Positions 46,160 to 57,099 of a stretch of 64,000 bases of DNA are shown piece by piece. Under the pieces are notes generated by a model. It did no database searches and was not told the origin of the DNA. It worked only from the letters and a program-made list of their open reading frames with translations. This stretch comes from Platanthera guangdongensis. Its lineage: Eukaryota; Streptophyta; Magnoliopsida; Asparagales; Orchidaceae. Numbering within the stretch: the stretch's first letter is position 1; each line of letters starts with the position of its first letter. The position numbers and the translations under genes are program-made. Location of the stretch: positions 52,641,451 through 52,705,450 of the forward strand of contig CM077150.1 in assembly GCA_039583875.1 (NCBI GenBank). Reading direction: 5' to 3'.

Positions 46160-47161
46160 TCATCCTTGGGGACAAACACTAGCTATGTTCCCCACCTTAC
46201 TGCAGTTGTAGCACGTCGGCGGTCCCCTAGAGTGTGAACCTCCAGGCGTCCACTTGCTCTTCTCACCGAACCTGGATGTGTGAGGCTTAATCCTCCACCT
46301 ACTCCCTTCAGACTTTCCATGGGATTGGGAAGGCTTCCCTTCCCCTTGCTTGGGAGTAAAACCATTACGATGCTGGATTTGCTCCAGATCGCTCTCCAAC
46401 ATCCTGGCAGCCTCAACTAGTTCATTAAATCCAGACCTCTTCATGGAAATGAGGGGTTGCCTCAGATTCTCCCTCAGCCCCTGGTAGAAGAGGTTATCCC
46501 TCTCTACATCATCTGCCATCGTCGTTCCAGCGTAACGACCCAAACAGGTGAATGCATGCACATACTCATCTACCGTCTTGTCTCGCTGTATTAAATGCAG
46601 AAACTGTCTCTGAAGGGCCAACCGTGTCGAAACGGGAATGTACCTCTTAAGAAAAGCATCCCCAAACTCTTCCACCGATGGGGTGCATCCAGGGAACTGG
46701 CGGCCGCTATGGCTCACCCACCATAACTTGGCGCCTCCTTCCATCATGAAAGCCGCATACTCAGCTTTCTTTTCTTCTGGCGTCTCTGCCGCCCTCAAAA
46801 GCTCTTGAATGCGAACCCACAAGTCCTCCGCATCCGTTGGCATACCAACTCCCTTGAATGACGGTGGATGGAAGCTCAGGAAATACTTCATGTGTCGGTC
46901 TCCATGTCCGACAACCACCCTTTCCGCCAAAGGCTCAACTCGCCTGGCTTCTCCTCCTAGCACGACCGTCGCCGTATCCGGTGTAGCAGGGGTTGCTACC
47001 TAGGCTGCCGCTGCAGCTTGGGCTGCCACCATCGCTTCTGCAAGCATGCGGTAGAAGTCGGCCGGGTTTACACCCGTGCCCAAAAGACGTGGAGCAGTGG
47101 CACTGCTCGCCGAGAGTTCCTCTCTTGCTCTCGACGTACCCGCCTCATTGCTTGCACTCTT
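46160..47161 (-). pseudogene. X Gag with altered zinc knuckle (in-frame stops)
   Basis: Starts somewhere near 47161 and runs in one frame broken by TAG at 47002-47000 and ended by TGA at 46162-46160. The chromovirus gag domain is clear: YFLSFHPPSFKGVGMPTDAE, WVRIQELLRAAETPEEKKAE, FMMEGGAKLWWVSHSGR, FLKRYIPVSTRLALQRQFLH, QRDKTVDEYVHAFTCLGRYA. The knuckle reads CYNCSKVGNIASVC, so the zinc-binding His of C-x2-C-x4-H-x4-C is Asn, which should weaken RNA binding. After 46160 the same frame continues a little with Gln/Glu-rich sequence, and pol lies in another frame from 45968. Confidence 0.88.
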
Positions 47162-47283
47162 CAAGAAAACAAGAAACAAGAAATCAGTCTCTAATCTCAA
47201 GACTTAAACATAAGGACACTCATGGTCCTGCGTTACTCTTATGTGGATAACTTCTCTACGCATTGACCTTGAATCTAACCTCC

Positions 47284-47294
47284 CTCTGATACCA
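47284..47294 (-). other. X primer binding site
   Basis: On the minus strand TGGTATCAGAG, three bases after the 5' LTR. Initiator-Met type. Confidence 0.9.
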
Positions 47295-47297
47295 AAT

Positions 47298-49903
47298 TGT
47301 AACACCTCCCCTGTAATGACCGTATAATATGGGTCCGGTCGGGGCCCCACAACATACGGACGCCACAGCTTTAGTATTATAAGTTGATATAGCTACCCAC
47401 ACTCAAAAGCTCTTTGCACAACACAGCGAAAACATAAGCAAGACTAGAAGTTATCCACTACAAGAAGAGTAATAACAATGGCCTTATGGCCTTACAACAA
47501 GAGTCCAAACTCCAATAATACAACAGTCAAGAAAGTGCATAGCACACCTAGTCTACCTCGGCATGCAAGCCTGGACAACATGAGCCTCAAACATACAACA
47601 TCATATAAGTAGATCTACAAAAGAGAAAAAGCACTTCATGAAGCTTAGGCCTTCCTGGCCGGCGAGCTAGCTCCTGCATGCGATCCTTGCCCTGTAAAAA
47701 TTTATTTGTAACGTGAGTCAGCAAAGGCTGACCTCAAACTGTGTAACAACACATCTCCTCCCGGCCGCCCCTAACGGACCCCGGGGTATCCCTCCAACCT
47801 GCAAGTTAGCACTTCGTATGCAATAATCATAAGCAAGAAAAGCAACTACAGAAACAGGCTTGGATGTCACACACATCGTACATGTTCTCTACGGGTTGAG
47901 CATATAATAAAAAGGGCCTACTTATGCAACATGTATGCAATAACCCGGGTTTCACCCAAGGCTCCCTATCTCGTATGCATCTAGCACATCATAACATCAT
48001 ATGGGTACTCATCGATTCCCCATTGGAATAAAGCCGCAAACAAAGGGGTAACACCATTTCCCCTAACGACACAACGGCCGCCACATGGAACTCTTGCAAA
48101 GGCCCCACCCACTCAAGGTCTTAGACCCGGGCTTGCCTACAAGCTCTGACGTCTCATGTCAGGATTCCAACAAACACAAAACTGACCGATTCTAAGAAGC
48201 CTTGCCGGACCCCACCCGCTCATGGCCTCATTGCCCGGGCTTGCCCCCATGCTTGGCATTCTCGTCAGTCTCACAGAAGGGGACTAGTCTCGTCGGGAAA
48301 CTCTCCACACATGACGTGAACGTCACGGGATAGCCAGCCGACCACAGAGACATAGTCATGCCTTGGCATATCACAAACCAAGACAATTCCACCCTAGTCC
48401 CTCATTTATACTGCAGCGTTCCCGAGCACCAAGGAAACCATCTCCAACTCATGCGGAGCTAACCTTATCCACCAAGGAAACCATCTACCGCCACGAGGAG
48501 CTAACCTTGTCCGGTTCCGACTACACGTACTCATTCGAGAAAAAGGGGAAAACACCATCACATCACAAACGACATCTTGCCGCAATGGAATCTCTACGAA
48601 TCCCTAAAGTTCGTATGCAACATCACCGGGTCGGACTAACGGTCGCGACATGGCTTCACCCACCATGCCTAATCCACTAACGGAGCGGATCTCTAATGCA
48701 AAACATGCCGGGGATGGACTCAATCGACCCGGAGGTTCCTCTTGAACCTTGGCGATCCAAAACCCCTCTCATTTGAGTGTTTGGTGCCCAAATCTAGAAA
48801 GGAAAAAAAAGAATGATGCTAAAGACATGCATCCTAAGACCGAGAGGAGAAGTGTCGTTACCTTCCGACTCCGCTTCCTTGCCATGGCAAAATAACTGGA
48901 TGGAAGCCTTCGCAAATATCTAGCCTCCACGGATCTGGACTCGGCTCGCGATTTGGAGCACCGAAACCTCTCCTACAGCCCAAACCCTCCTTCTCCTTCT
49001 TCCTTGCTCTCACTTCTCTGTAGATCTTTAGTAAGAGAAAGCTTGGAGAAGAATGAGGGTTTTCAACCCTATTCTTGGACTTAACTCCCCAAGAACAGTC
49101 CTAAACCATCAGATCCTAAAATCAGGGAAAGAATGGCCACGATCCGCCTGAAAAATAAAAGTCCTGGGCCGAACACGGCCTGGCACACGCCCGTGTCCAG
49201 GGCCGTGTGCCTCATTCACCGTCTCAAATCGACGCTCCTCGAACAGCACACGGGCATCCAACACGCCCGTATTCGACCCAACATGCCCGTGTCCCTAGTG
49301 ACACTGCCGTGTGGTCGGCCGTGTGCCTCCATCGACACAGCCCCGAAACCAACCCGAGAAGGGACACGGCCTGGGACACGCCCGTGTCCCAACGCCGTTT
49401 GCCAAGTCTCGACACTCGTCGACAGCCTTTGTGTCGACACCGCGGAAAAACGTCGAGCGAAGATCGTCGACCAAGCGGGACACGCCCTATGACACTCCCG
49501 TGTCACAGGCCGTGTGCCCCAGTCTTGACACTCGACACTCGACACTCGACACTCGTTGAGTGAACATCGTCGACTGAAGTTCGTCGACAGACCCACACGG
49601 CCTTGGACACGCCCGTGTCCTAGGCCGTGTGCCTTGTCTCGACACATAGTCGAGCGAAAATGTCGACACCCCGGGCCGAGTGTCGACACGGGCTCGACAC
49701 GCCCTATGACACGCCCGTGTCGCAGGCCGTGTGCCCTCACTCGACACTTCGTCGAGCGCAAAGTGTCGACCACGCGGCCAAGTCGTCGACACGGCCTGAC
49801 ACGGCCTAGGACACGCCCGTGTCCCGAGCCGTGTGCCCCCTGCCAGAAACCAAAAATGTCCAGAAATGCAGATCGACCCTTTCTCAAAAACTGGGGTGTT
49901 ACA
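47298..49903 (-). repeat. X 5' LTR (2606 bp)
   Basis: On the plus strand TGTAACACCTCC to GGTGTTACA. Uninterrupted, so it shows the pre-insertion state of the other X LTR that A disrupted. Array at about 49170-49850. Confidence 0.94.
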
Positions 49904-49908
49904 GTACA

Positions 49909-51544
49909 CTTGGGTCCATGACCACCAAGTGGGGTCAGCCCACTCATCAAGTTGACCAAGTCAACCCTAGAAGTCAACTTGGTCAACCTTAGGCCTATTT
50001 AAAGGAATTGAAGATCATGCCCATTCCCATGGGCTAAGTCCATGAGCCAGGGCCCATGACCAGCCTAAAGAGTTAATGTCATCCCCTACCCTCCTAAAAA
50101 TGGAGAGATAATGCATGCATGGGGGCAATTTAGACATTTTGTAGGAAAAGAGGAGAGAGAAGAGAGGAAGAGAGGAGATGGAGACCATGTGGACCTCCTT
50201 CCCTCTGACCAAGCTGCTGGCTGAGCTTCCAAGGATTATTCCTGCAAGGTGGAGGAGTTTGGGGACACCTGGTGGCCAGGAGGAAACTCCAAAGCCATGA
50301 CCGACCACCCCCTTAACTCAAACTTCTCCCACAGCAACCCTTAGCCAAATCCAAGCCTACCATTAGCTTCAGGAGCTGGAAACGAGTGGAATTCGACTGC
50401 TGGAGCAAATCTTTTGTTGGAAAAATGGTGAATCGGGCTAGTTCGCTGGAGCAAGCGTCGGCCATGGAGGATCGCCACCACACGCGCCACCCACTCCACT
50501 GCTGCCGTAGCCACAACGGTATTACCAAAGAGTGATGCTAGCTCCGAAAAGTGAGAACTAAAGGTCTGTGATCACAGAGTCGTATGCGTGAGTTGCACTT
50601 GCATGAGCCATAAAACGCATGCATATCATACCATCATAACTAGGTCATACGCACCATAGATCCTTATCATATAAATTAGTATGAGCTCTTTTATATGATA
50701 AGTTATATTTCTGGAAACCTAAACTTATATGTTTGTATGAGCATTCATATAAGTTAAGGTACATCTGTGATGGTAGGAGTAGCTCATTTTACTTACTGTC
50801 TCTACTCTACTTACTTTCAGGGCTTGCTTACTTTCAGTACTTGTTTACTTACAACAATTTTCTTGTCTCTATTCAGTTCTTCATACATTTCATATACCTT
50901 ATTTATAGAACTGCTAGAGTAGATATATTTGTCATATATATACTTGTTAGCGTAGTTTCACTGCCACTTGTTTCCTTTGTTATACCCCTTGTTGTCCTCC
51001 ACTTCATCCTCTCGCCCGGTGCCTAGGAGTTGCGGCGGCGAGGTGTGGAGGAAACGACTTAGTCTTTTAACTAACGGTCGGTGTGAACAAACTTTTAGGA
51101 GCTCGAGGTGAGGTAGTACCAGCAGGGACGAGGTGACAGGACGTGAGGAGCTAATACCACCACTACCCGCTACTACTACTACAGCCCGTCGTCAGGTGGG
51201 ACGAGTTTTCTGATGATAATATAGCTTCCGCTTGTGTGACATTTATGGGAGAGAGATTTGTCATTATGTAATGGGCATAAGCCCCTTTTCTCACTTTTGA
51301 TGTACTCATTATGTACTTGTGTGCTTTCATTATATTTGATAGTGTTGTGACTTGTGGACTAGTTGTTTATATACATACTGCTTTACTTATTTCTCTTATT
51401 TGGCCGAAACATGTTATATGATCGTACAAGCCGACATAATCGGCGTGTTGCGGTGCCGACTAACCCGTGAGTTAGCGCCACCGTAAGACAGTGGTTCTGG
51501 GCATAAGACTGGGAGCCTCCTTGGTAGGGGGGAGGGGTTTTACA
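49909..51544 (+). repeat. Y 3' LTR, second part
   Basis: Resumes after GTACA with CTTGGGTCCATGACCACCAA and matches 25793-27427 of the 5' LTR through to GGGTTTTACA. The GAGTG duplication follows. Confidence 0.9.
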
Positions 51545-51549
51545 GAGTG

Positions 51550-51845
51550 AGCGGACCCGGGCGGCCGCTCCCTCGTCTGCGGTTGGCGGCCGAAGGAGGG
51601 GCGACCGCTCCATTGGTCGCGGCTGGCGGCCAGGAGAGAGCAGTCTGAGCGGCCGGCTCGGTGTGAGAAGGTGGGGCTCGCGGCGATTTGCCCACTACGC
51701 GCGAAGGGAACAACGCGCATCGGGGGATCGGGCGTGGCGATCGTGTGTGCGGTCTAACCCATGATCCCACTAATTTTGAGGTGGAGATCATGAGTGCGTG
51801 GTTATGTGCACACCTATTCTTATAAAATGGGTCTCATCCCTAACA
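51550..51845 (-). repeat. T 3' LTR, proximal part
   Basis: Matches 60060-60349 of the 5' LTR (GGCCGGCTCGGTGTGAGAAGG / CACACCTATTCTTATAAAATGG). On the minus strand it begins TGTTAGGGATGAG. Together with 24453-25439 it makes one LTR. Confidence 0.88.
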
Positions 51846-51858
51846 ATTTCCCCCCCAG
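51846..51858 (-). other. T polypurine tract
   Basis: On the minus strand CTGGGGGGGAAAT directly before TGTTAGGG of the LTR. Confidence 0.82.
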
Positions 51859-53900
51859 ATTCTTGTTACACAAGACCGGCTCAGACGAAGAAAAACAAGG
51901 ATCTTTCTCTGCTCATTTTTTACGGTGGCGGCAATGGAGAACGACGAAGTAATTGAGATGGTGAGTAGTGACGTCATGCAAACTCGGGTAAAAATGTTAG
52001 AATATGTTATGGTGGATGAGAGGCGACGAACGTGCCCATAGAGGGAAGTTGGCGCTCCCGTGCTCGCGGGGGTGCGTGTAGGTGCGAGTGTGGGCTTGGC
52101 CGCGTGCGAGCGTGCGCCCGCGCGGACAAGCACAAGGTCATGCGCGGGCGCGCCCGCATGGTAGTGTGTGGGTGCACACACGCAGGTCTGATCTCGCGCG
52201 CCTTGCCGTGCACGAGCGTGCGCGGGCGTACGCCTGGCCGCGCGGGCGCGCGGTTGCGCTGCCGCGCACGGGCACGAGCCGGCGTGAGCGCATGCCCACG
52301 TGCGGGCGCTTACGCGGGGCCTTGATGTGCATTGGTGCGCGGAGGCCAGAATGCTTGCGCGTTTTATTGCACGCGCTCCTGACGGCGTGTGGGCGTTTGC
52401 GTGACAGTGCATTCCAGCGTGCGTGCTTGCTTGGGCACGTCGTATGGGTTTGATTTTGTTAGGCGACGTGCCTTTATGCGCACGATAGAAGCAGGTGACT
52501 TTCTATTTGCAGACTTTTCATCTAATTTTATTTTTAATTTTTTATGTCACGGCTCGAAGCATACTGCGAGGCCGATGCGTCTTCGCTCCTCCCATACCGA
52601 CGATCAGGTTGCAATTTGGAGGAGAAGGTTCGGTCTGTCCACCGATCTTGAAGTGATGGCGAGGATGCCCCGCCATTTGTTCGTGCCGACATGGATCTCG
52701 CTTTTGATCGCCGCCGCTACATGTTCGTGGACATTGATGGTCGTTGACGCAACTGTCGTCGTCGCTGCCGCCGACGTCATTACTTCACATCATTATGGCT
52801 ATAATGTTATTCCAATTTTGGAATAATACTATAATCATAATACTTTTATAAATTTTGTCATATGATTTATAAATTTATAAGTTATAAATTTATAAGTCTT
52901 TTAAAAGTCTATTTAATATGTTGTTTTGTTTTTGTTAAACATTAGTGGCTAGGATTAGACTTGATTTTGATGAAGGGTGGATGGAGAGGTGTATGATGTT
53001 ATATATATATGAGTATGAGGTGATGGAGAGGGCAAGTTGAAGAAAAAAAAACCTTAACCTAACTTTTGAGTTGTGTGAAGCAGCCCCCCCCTAGGCCAGG
53101 CCGAACCCGATGCCTGCGCCTCCAGGAAAGCCGCGAGTGTGCTGCTGCTGCCGCCCCTCTGGACGGTGCTTCCTGCTGCTCCGGTGACCTCCTACCTCCT
53201 CCGGTGTGACTCCGAAGAAGGCGGCTCGGTTCTCCCCATCCAGTGCGACTCTGGTGGACCCGTGAAAGTGTGACTCTTCCATAATTATCCTTCTCCTCCT
53301 CCTCTTTAATTTCATATTTGAGTAACGAATTGCCTCCCCCTAAAACTTGTGTAATGATTCGTCTTGGATTGTGAGTTTGATGGAAATCTAGTTATCATAT
53401 TTCATCCTAAATTTTGATTCCAATTTGCATTAACAAAATCTGAATTTACATTGCTTTTCATCCGATTTCCGCAAAGGTTTTTGCAAGGATAGGTTCCCTT
53501 GGACGTTTGCAAACCGAGGTTGGTTTAGCCTTTGGTTTCGAATGGGTCAAGAGGATTTGGTATATCCTCGGTTGATTTTGTTTTGAGGGCTGCATTTGGA
53601 CTCTTTTCCGAATCAAATTCTTAGTCCGGATCACTCTCTATGTGGATGGAAATGTTGTGATGTGATATTAGACGTATGGCTAGGTTATGAAAAATGTATA
53701 TGCGAATGTTCATGTAGGTTTGGATGGGAATTTCCCACTTGTGAGATTGCGACATTATAAACGAAACTCTCCCGAAATTTTGAGTTTTGCACGCACACCA
53801 CGTGTTCGCTTAAATTCCTCATAGGAATCTCTTTGCCATTTCGTGCCTTAATCCCATTTTGGGGAGTGGCATGCATCATGAAGTGAATATACCGCGTGTT
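51859..53900. other. T region next to 3' LTR: GC-rich low-complexity block, then unassigned
   Basis: From about 52020 to 52480 the sequence is dominated by GCGCGC, GTGCG and GCGGGCGCG strings. These open long frames on both strands with Ala/Arg/Cys-biased products, which I treat as composition artefacts. 52480-52800 is moderately GC-rich and 52800-53090 AT-rich. 53090-53700 has C-runs and no recognisable gene. Leader exons of the antisense ORF could lie in 53450-53900, but I cannot fix any. Confidence 0.5.
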
Positions 53901-53941
53901 GAGAGGGTCCAAAATCCCCCCTCGTGGTTGGTTGATGATTT

Positions 53942-55349
53942 GTGAGAACTTTGAGATTTGGTTTCCGATTCCCCCCATGCAAGAGTGATCGAGATTCTGA
54001 ACTTTTGCGGCGTGTCGATTTCCCAATTTACTCCCTTGGGGGTAGTATGCCTCATGGGGTTGGTTGTCTTCTTTCACAAACATGGTGGGAAATCCTCTTT
54101 GTACTGCTTCCGAGATTGGTGCGATGTTTGCTCTAATGGTGGTGAGCGTGTGGAAATCCATAGTAACAAGAGATGACTTGATTTTGAGACTTGGACGGAC
54201 CGCCACCATAAGAATACTTTATTTGGTTATGTCAGGAACTCTTGGGGCTTGCCGGAGCCATGGAACGCATTGTCTGATCGTTGCCGTCGCCAAAAGGGAA
54301 GAGAGCGGGAGTTTTTCTCCAGTGCTTGGATTTTCAGAGCCTCGCGAGTTGGCGAACCAGATGTTTAGTATTTCCTGGTTTGTGGAAGAGAAGTGTTTAT
54401 TGCGGTGTGGCATTTTTTTAGACTCTGGCGGATTACTAAGACATCTTCGGATTATGGTCAAAAACGGAAGGTCATTGTAGTTTTTCTGGGTAGCGATAGC
54501 GTGGCGCCTTATTTGGCTTCTATGGGTGGAGACTCTCGTTCTAGTGGTCGTGGCATTTCATCCCCCCACCCTGAGGTTTAGGTGCTTGGATCAACAGCCC
54601 CTCGGACTTCCGCTGCGGAGGCGGCAGCTCTGAGGTTATCTTCTTCTTTGAAGGCGATGAATGAAGTGGTAAGCAGACTTGATTATTCTTGGTTGTTCTT
54701 TGTTGTCGTGTTGTACTGACTTTACTCCGTCTTTTCTCTTGTAGATTGAGCCTCAGGTTCAAATAGCTATTACCTGTAATGATCATTACGTGAGTTTGAA
54801 GGACGGATATCGGCCCTTTAGGAGAAGTTTCAGGCGGCAGCGGGCTCGCTTGTCACTCTGAGGGATGATCATGACCGGGACATTTCTCGATTTTGCCGGA
54901 TTAGATCAGAGCTGAAGACGGAATTGGAAGAGACTCGAGCACCTTTGGAGGTGGAGAAATCTCTGGTGGAAAGAACTACCCAAATGCTGAAGCGTGCTCA
55001 AGAGGAAACTTCTCGTTTAGAGGGAGAGCTTTGTGCGGCGAAGACCCAAGTGGAGGTGTTATCTTCTGATGGCCATGAGTCAGAGTTGAATGCTGCTAGA
55101 CTTGCATAGTACATGGAGTCTCTGGATTGTATGCAAGATCGCTGTTTGATTAGCGAGGAGGTTCGTGATGAGATCTGGAGCAAGGAGGTGGAGCATCAGA
55201 TGGAAAACATTCGGGAGCTGGCCCTTAGGCGTGGAGTTTCGAAGGCTTTTCGTCTTGTTGGCAGGACCTTGGGATGCGACGTATTCGGCCTTAGTTTTGT
55301 TGATATCTCTGGCGACGAGACTTCTGATGTTCACGCGGCTGATATGTAG
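53942..55349 (+). pseudogene. T antisense ORF: gypsy-type transposon domain plus coiled coil, with an intron
   Basis: It lies on the strand opposite to T's own gag. The first part (near 53970-54180) has VIEILNFCGVSISQFTPLG and YCFRDWCDVC, which resembles the Pfam family putative gypsy type transposon (PF04195). A canonical small intron is visible at 54669-54744 (GTAAGC ... TTCTCTTGTAG). After it the frame to 55349 is a long heptad-like coiled coil (EKSLVERTTQMLKRAQEETS, RLEGELCAAKTQVEVL). It then runs LTLGCDVFGLSFVD and is interrupted by TAGs near 54820 and at 55107-55109. Tat-lineage elements (Retand type) are known to carry extra ORFs, sometimes antisense, between pol and the 3' LTR. This fits that arrangement. 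Function unknown. Confidence 0.55.
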
Positions 55350-55595
55350 TGGCTTTGTATTCTTCTATTAGTGTGTTTGCACCTTTTTCGTTTCTAGTAT
55401 GGTATCTTGTACGTCGTCTTTATTGTTTGATGGTTCTGATTAGCCTGTTTGCGCATGTATTTGCATGTTGTTGTGATGATTTCGTTCTTTTTCTTCTTTT
55501 TGCCTGAGTACTGTTTTGACTCGTGGTGATGCTTTGTACGGGTTGTGATTGCGTCTGTGGATGGTTAGTTACCTAGTGCACACGAGGATTGCTCG

Positions 55596-55995
55596 CGGTT
55601 TAATTTGCACGATGATCGCTCGCAGATTAGTCATGAGGGGGGCAGGCCCTGACGATGTCCTGGCATAGAAAGGTAGGTTCGGTGAATTGCTTTTGTATTC
55701 AATCCGCATGCGCAGTCTTACCTTTTGCATGAGAATCGCTCGCGGCTTAGTCGTGAGGGGGCAGGCCCTGACGATGTCCAGGCGTAAAAAGGCTGGTTCG
55801 GTCAATAGCTTTTGTATTCAAACCGCATGCGCAGTCTTACCTTTTGCACGAGGATTGCTCATGACTTAGTTGTGAGGGGGACAGGCCCTGACGATGTCAT
55901 GGCGTAGAAAGGCAGGTTCGGTGAATAGCTTTTGTATTCAAACCACATGCTCAGTCTTACTATTTTGCACAAGAATCGCTCGCGGTTTAACTTGC
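55596..55995. repeat. 120-bp tandem repeat, about 3.3 copies, in T
   Basis: Matching positions fall exactly 120 bases apart, for example the CGCxGxTTAGTCxTGAGGGG stretch near 55621, 55741 and 55861, with a fourth partial unit at 55981. Units share GCAGGCCCTGACGATGTC and GCTTTTGTATTCAA. It sits between the antisense ORF and protease. Confidence 0.9.
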
Positions 55996-56203
55996 TTGAA
56001 ACTAGTCGAACTCTGTTGAAAAGGAAACACAATTTTTGAATAACTGATTGTCTACACACATCCGGGCTTGTAGTTCTTACACGCCATAAAGTTCAATCAT
56101 GATAAAATACTTTTGGTAAGTTTAAAATAAAGAGTCATTGATATTCAGGGTTGTAGCTTTTACTGGTTGGGCTTGCTTAGAATAACAAATCCCGACAACT
56201 TCT
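55996..56203. other. T spacer
   Basis: No feature seen between the tandem repeat and the protease remnant. Confidence 0.5.
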
Positions 56204-56950
56204 TTATTTCCACGTACGACTCCTGTCTCTCCAGTAGTGGGGAATTTCATGGCAAGGTGTGGGATTGAAGGAACAACTTTTTATATGTCTCCTAAAGATC
56301 ACATTGTAGGTTGAGCTTGAATCCACCGCGACGAACTGAATTTCGTGCGTAGCTTGCCTTGCAAACTCTCCCTTATTGACTGGTGGAGTTATCATCCCTT
56401 GCACTTGGACTGGATGGTTACCGAAGCCATACACCGGTCTTGCTGCTAGCGTGAGATGTTGTCTGGAAAGCTTCATTTTTGAAGAGCTAAGAAGAATAAG
56501 ACATCGGCCGAACTTCGGTTGTTGACGAGTATCCGATCCATATTGTAGCAGGGATCACAAATCCCTGCACTGATCACGAAAGAGTCTTGGTGGGGCGTCT
56601 GGATCTGCTCAAGATCTTCATCCCCAAAGTCCATGGTGGAGTCTTGCTTGCACCTTTTGCATTCGTAAATGCCTTCCTGGGCACTTACTGAAAGTATCTG
56701 GGTAGAGAAACTCGGTGACCCGGCGATAGTTTCGATGTTTCCAACCATCTGTCTACCATTGGATCCTCCTTGTTGGGCATTCTGTTGATCTCTTGCCTGC
56801 CTAGGGGGAGCTTGCTGATCCTGCACATGTCCTTGTAAGAATCTGCCAAGGAGTCCCTGGAGAACCAGACGTTCGATTTCATCCTTCAGTCTTGCGCACT
56901 CCTCTATGGTTTTCCCGGTTGCTCAATGGAATTTGCAATACTTTGACTGG
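56204..56950 (-). pseudogene. T Gag C-terminal zinc motif and aspartic protease (degenerate)
   Basis: On the minus strand near 56945-56830 a KYCKFH...GKTIEECARLKDEIERL stretch matches the Tat-type YCxFHxxxGHxTxEC motif. A TGA follows the first His and Lys replaces the second. Downstream, DFGDEDLEQIQTPHQDSFVI and RILVNNRSSADVLFF correspond to the retropepsin active site, but D-T-G has become N-N-R, so it is catalytically dead. The last part (VYGFGNHPVQVQGMITPPV, IQFVAVDSSSTYNVIFRR) completes the protease fold. No reverse transcriptase follows. Confidence 0.78.
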
Positions 56951-57099
56951 TCATTCTTGGGATTAGGGAGTCGTCTGCTTAGGATGATGCAGAGCTAGCT
57001 CATTCTGGATAACCTAAAGTACTATACGGGTAGTATTCAACGAAGTGTATTCTCGGGTTGGCTGGTCCCTATGAAAGTCGCGTCGTCACTGGCCATTCC

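Larger units (their letters stand above)
28441..49903 (-). mobile_element. Chromovirus (Ty3/gypsy) X, nearly complete, hosts Athila A
   Basis: Flanked by GTACA (28436-28440 and 49904-49908), minus strand. In element order: 5' LTR (49903-47298), primer site, gag (to 46160), pol (45968-42585) with protease, reverse transcriptase, RNase H, integrase and chromodomain, polypurine tract, and 3' LTR (42526-39954 plus 28450-28441). Only a handful of stops are present (TAG 47000, TGA 46160, TAG 43407), with a frame change between gag and pol. Athila A sits 10 bases from the outer end of the 3' LTR. Confidence 0.93.
25440..51544 (+). mobile_element. Chromovirus (Ty3/gypsy) Y, internally deleted, hosts X
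   Basis: Flanked by GAGTG (25435-25439 and 51545-51549). 5' LTR 25440-27427, primer site 27431-27441, then only about 640 bases of internal DNA holding the integrase C-terminus, then the 3' LTR in two pieces (28083-28440 and 49909-51544) split by X. Gag, protease, reverse transcriptase, RNase H and most of integrase are missing. The Y LTRs differ from each other by several percent by eye, more than those of X or A. Confidence 0.9.

Noticed and set aside
51840..52453. Long ORFs on both strands with Ala/Arg/Cys-biased products
   Set aside because: They cover a GC-rich, CGTGCG-type low-complexity block, where stop codons are rare in all frames. No domain or codon pattern supports them.
53685..54209. 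174-codon minus-strand ORF inside T
   Set aside because: It is antisense to the better-supported transposon-domain and coiled-coil ORF, has no recognisable domain, and lies in a region with few stops on that strand by chance.
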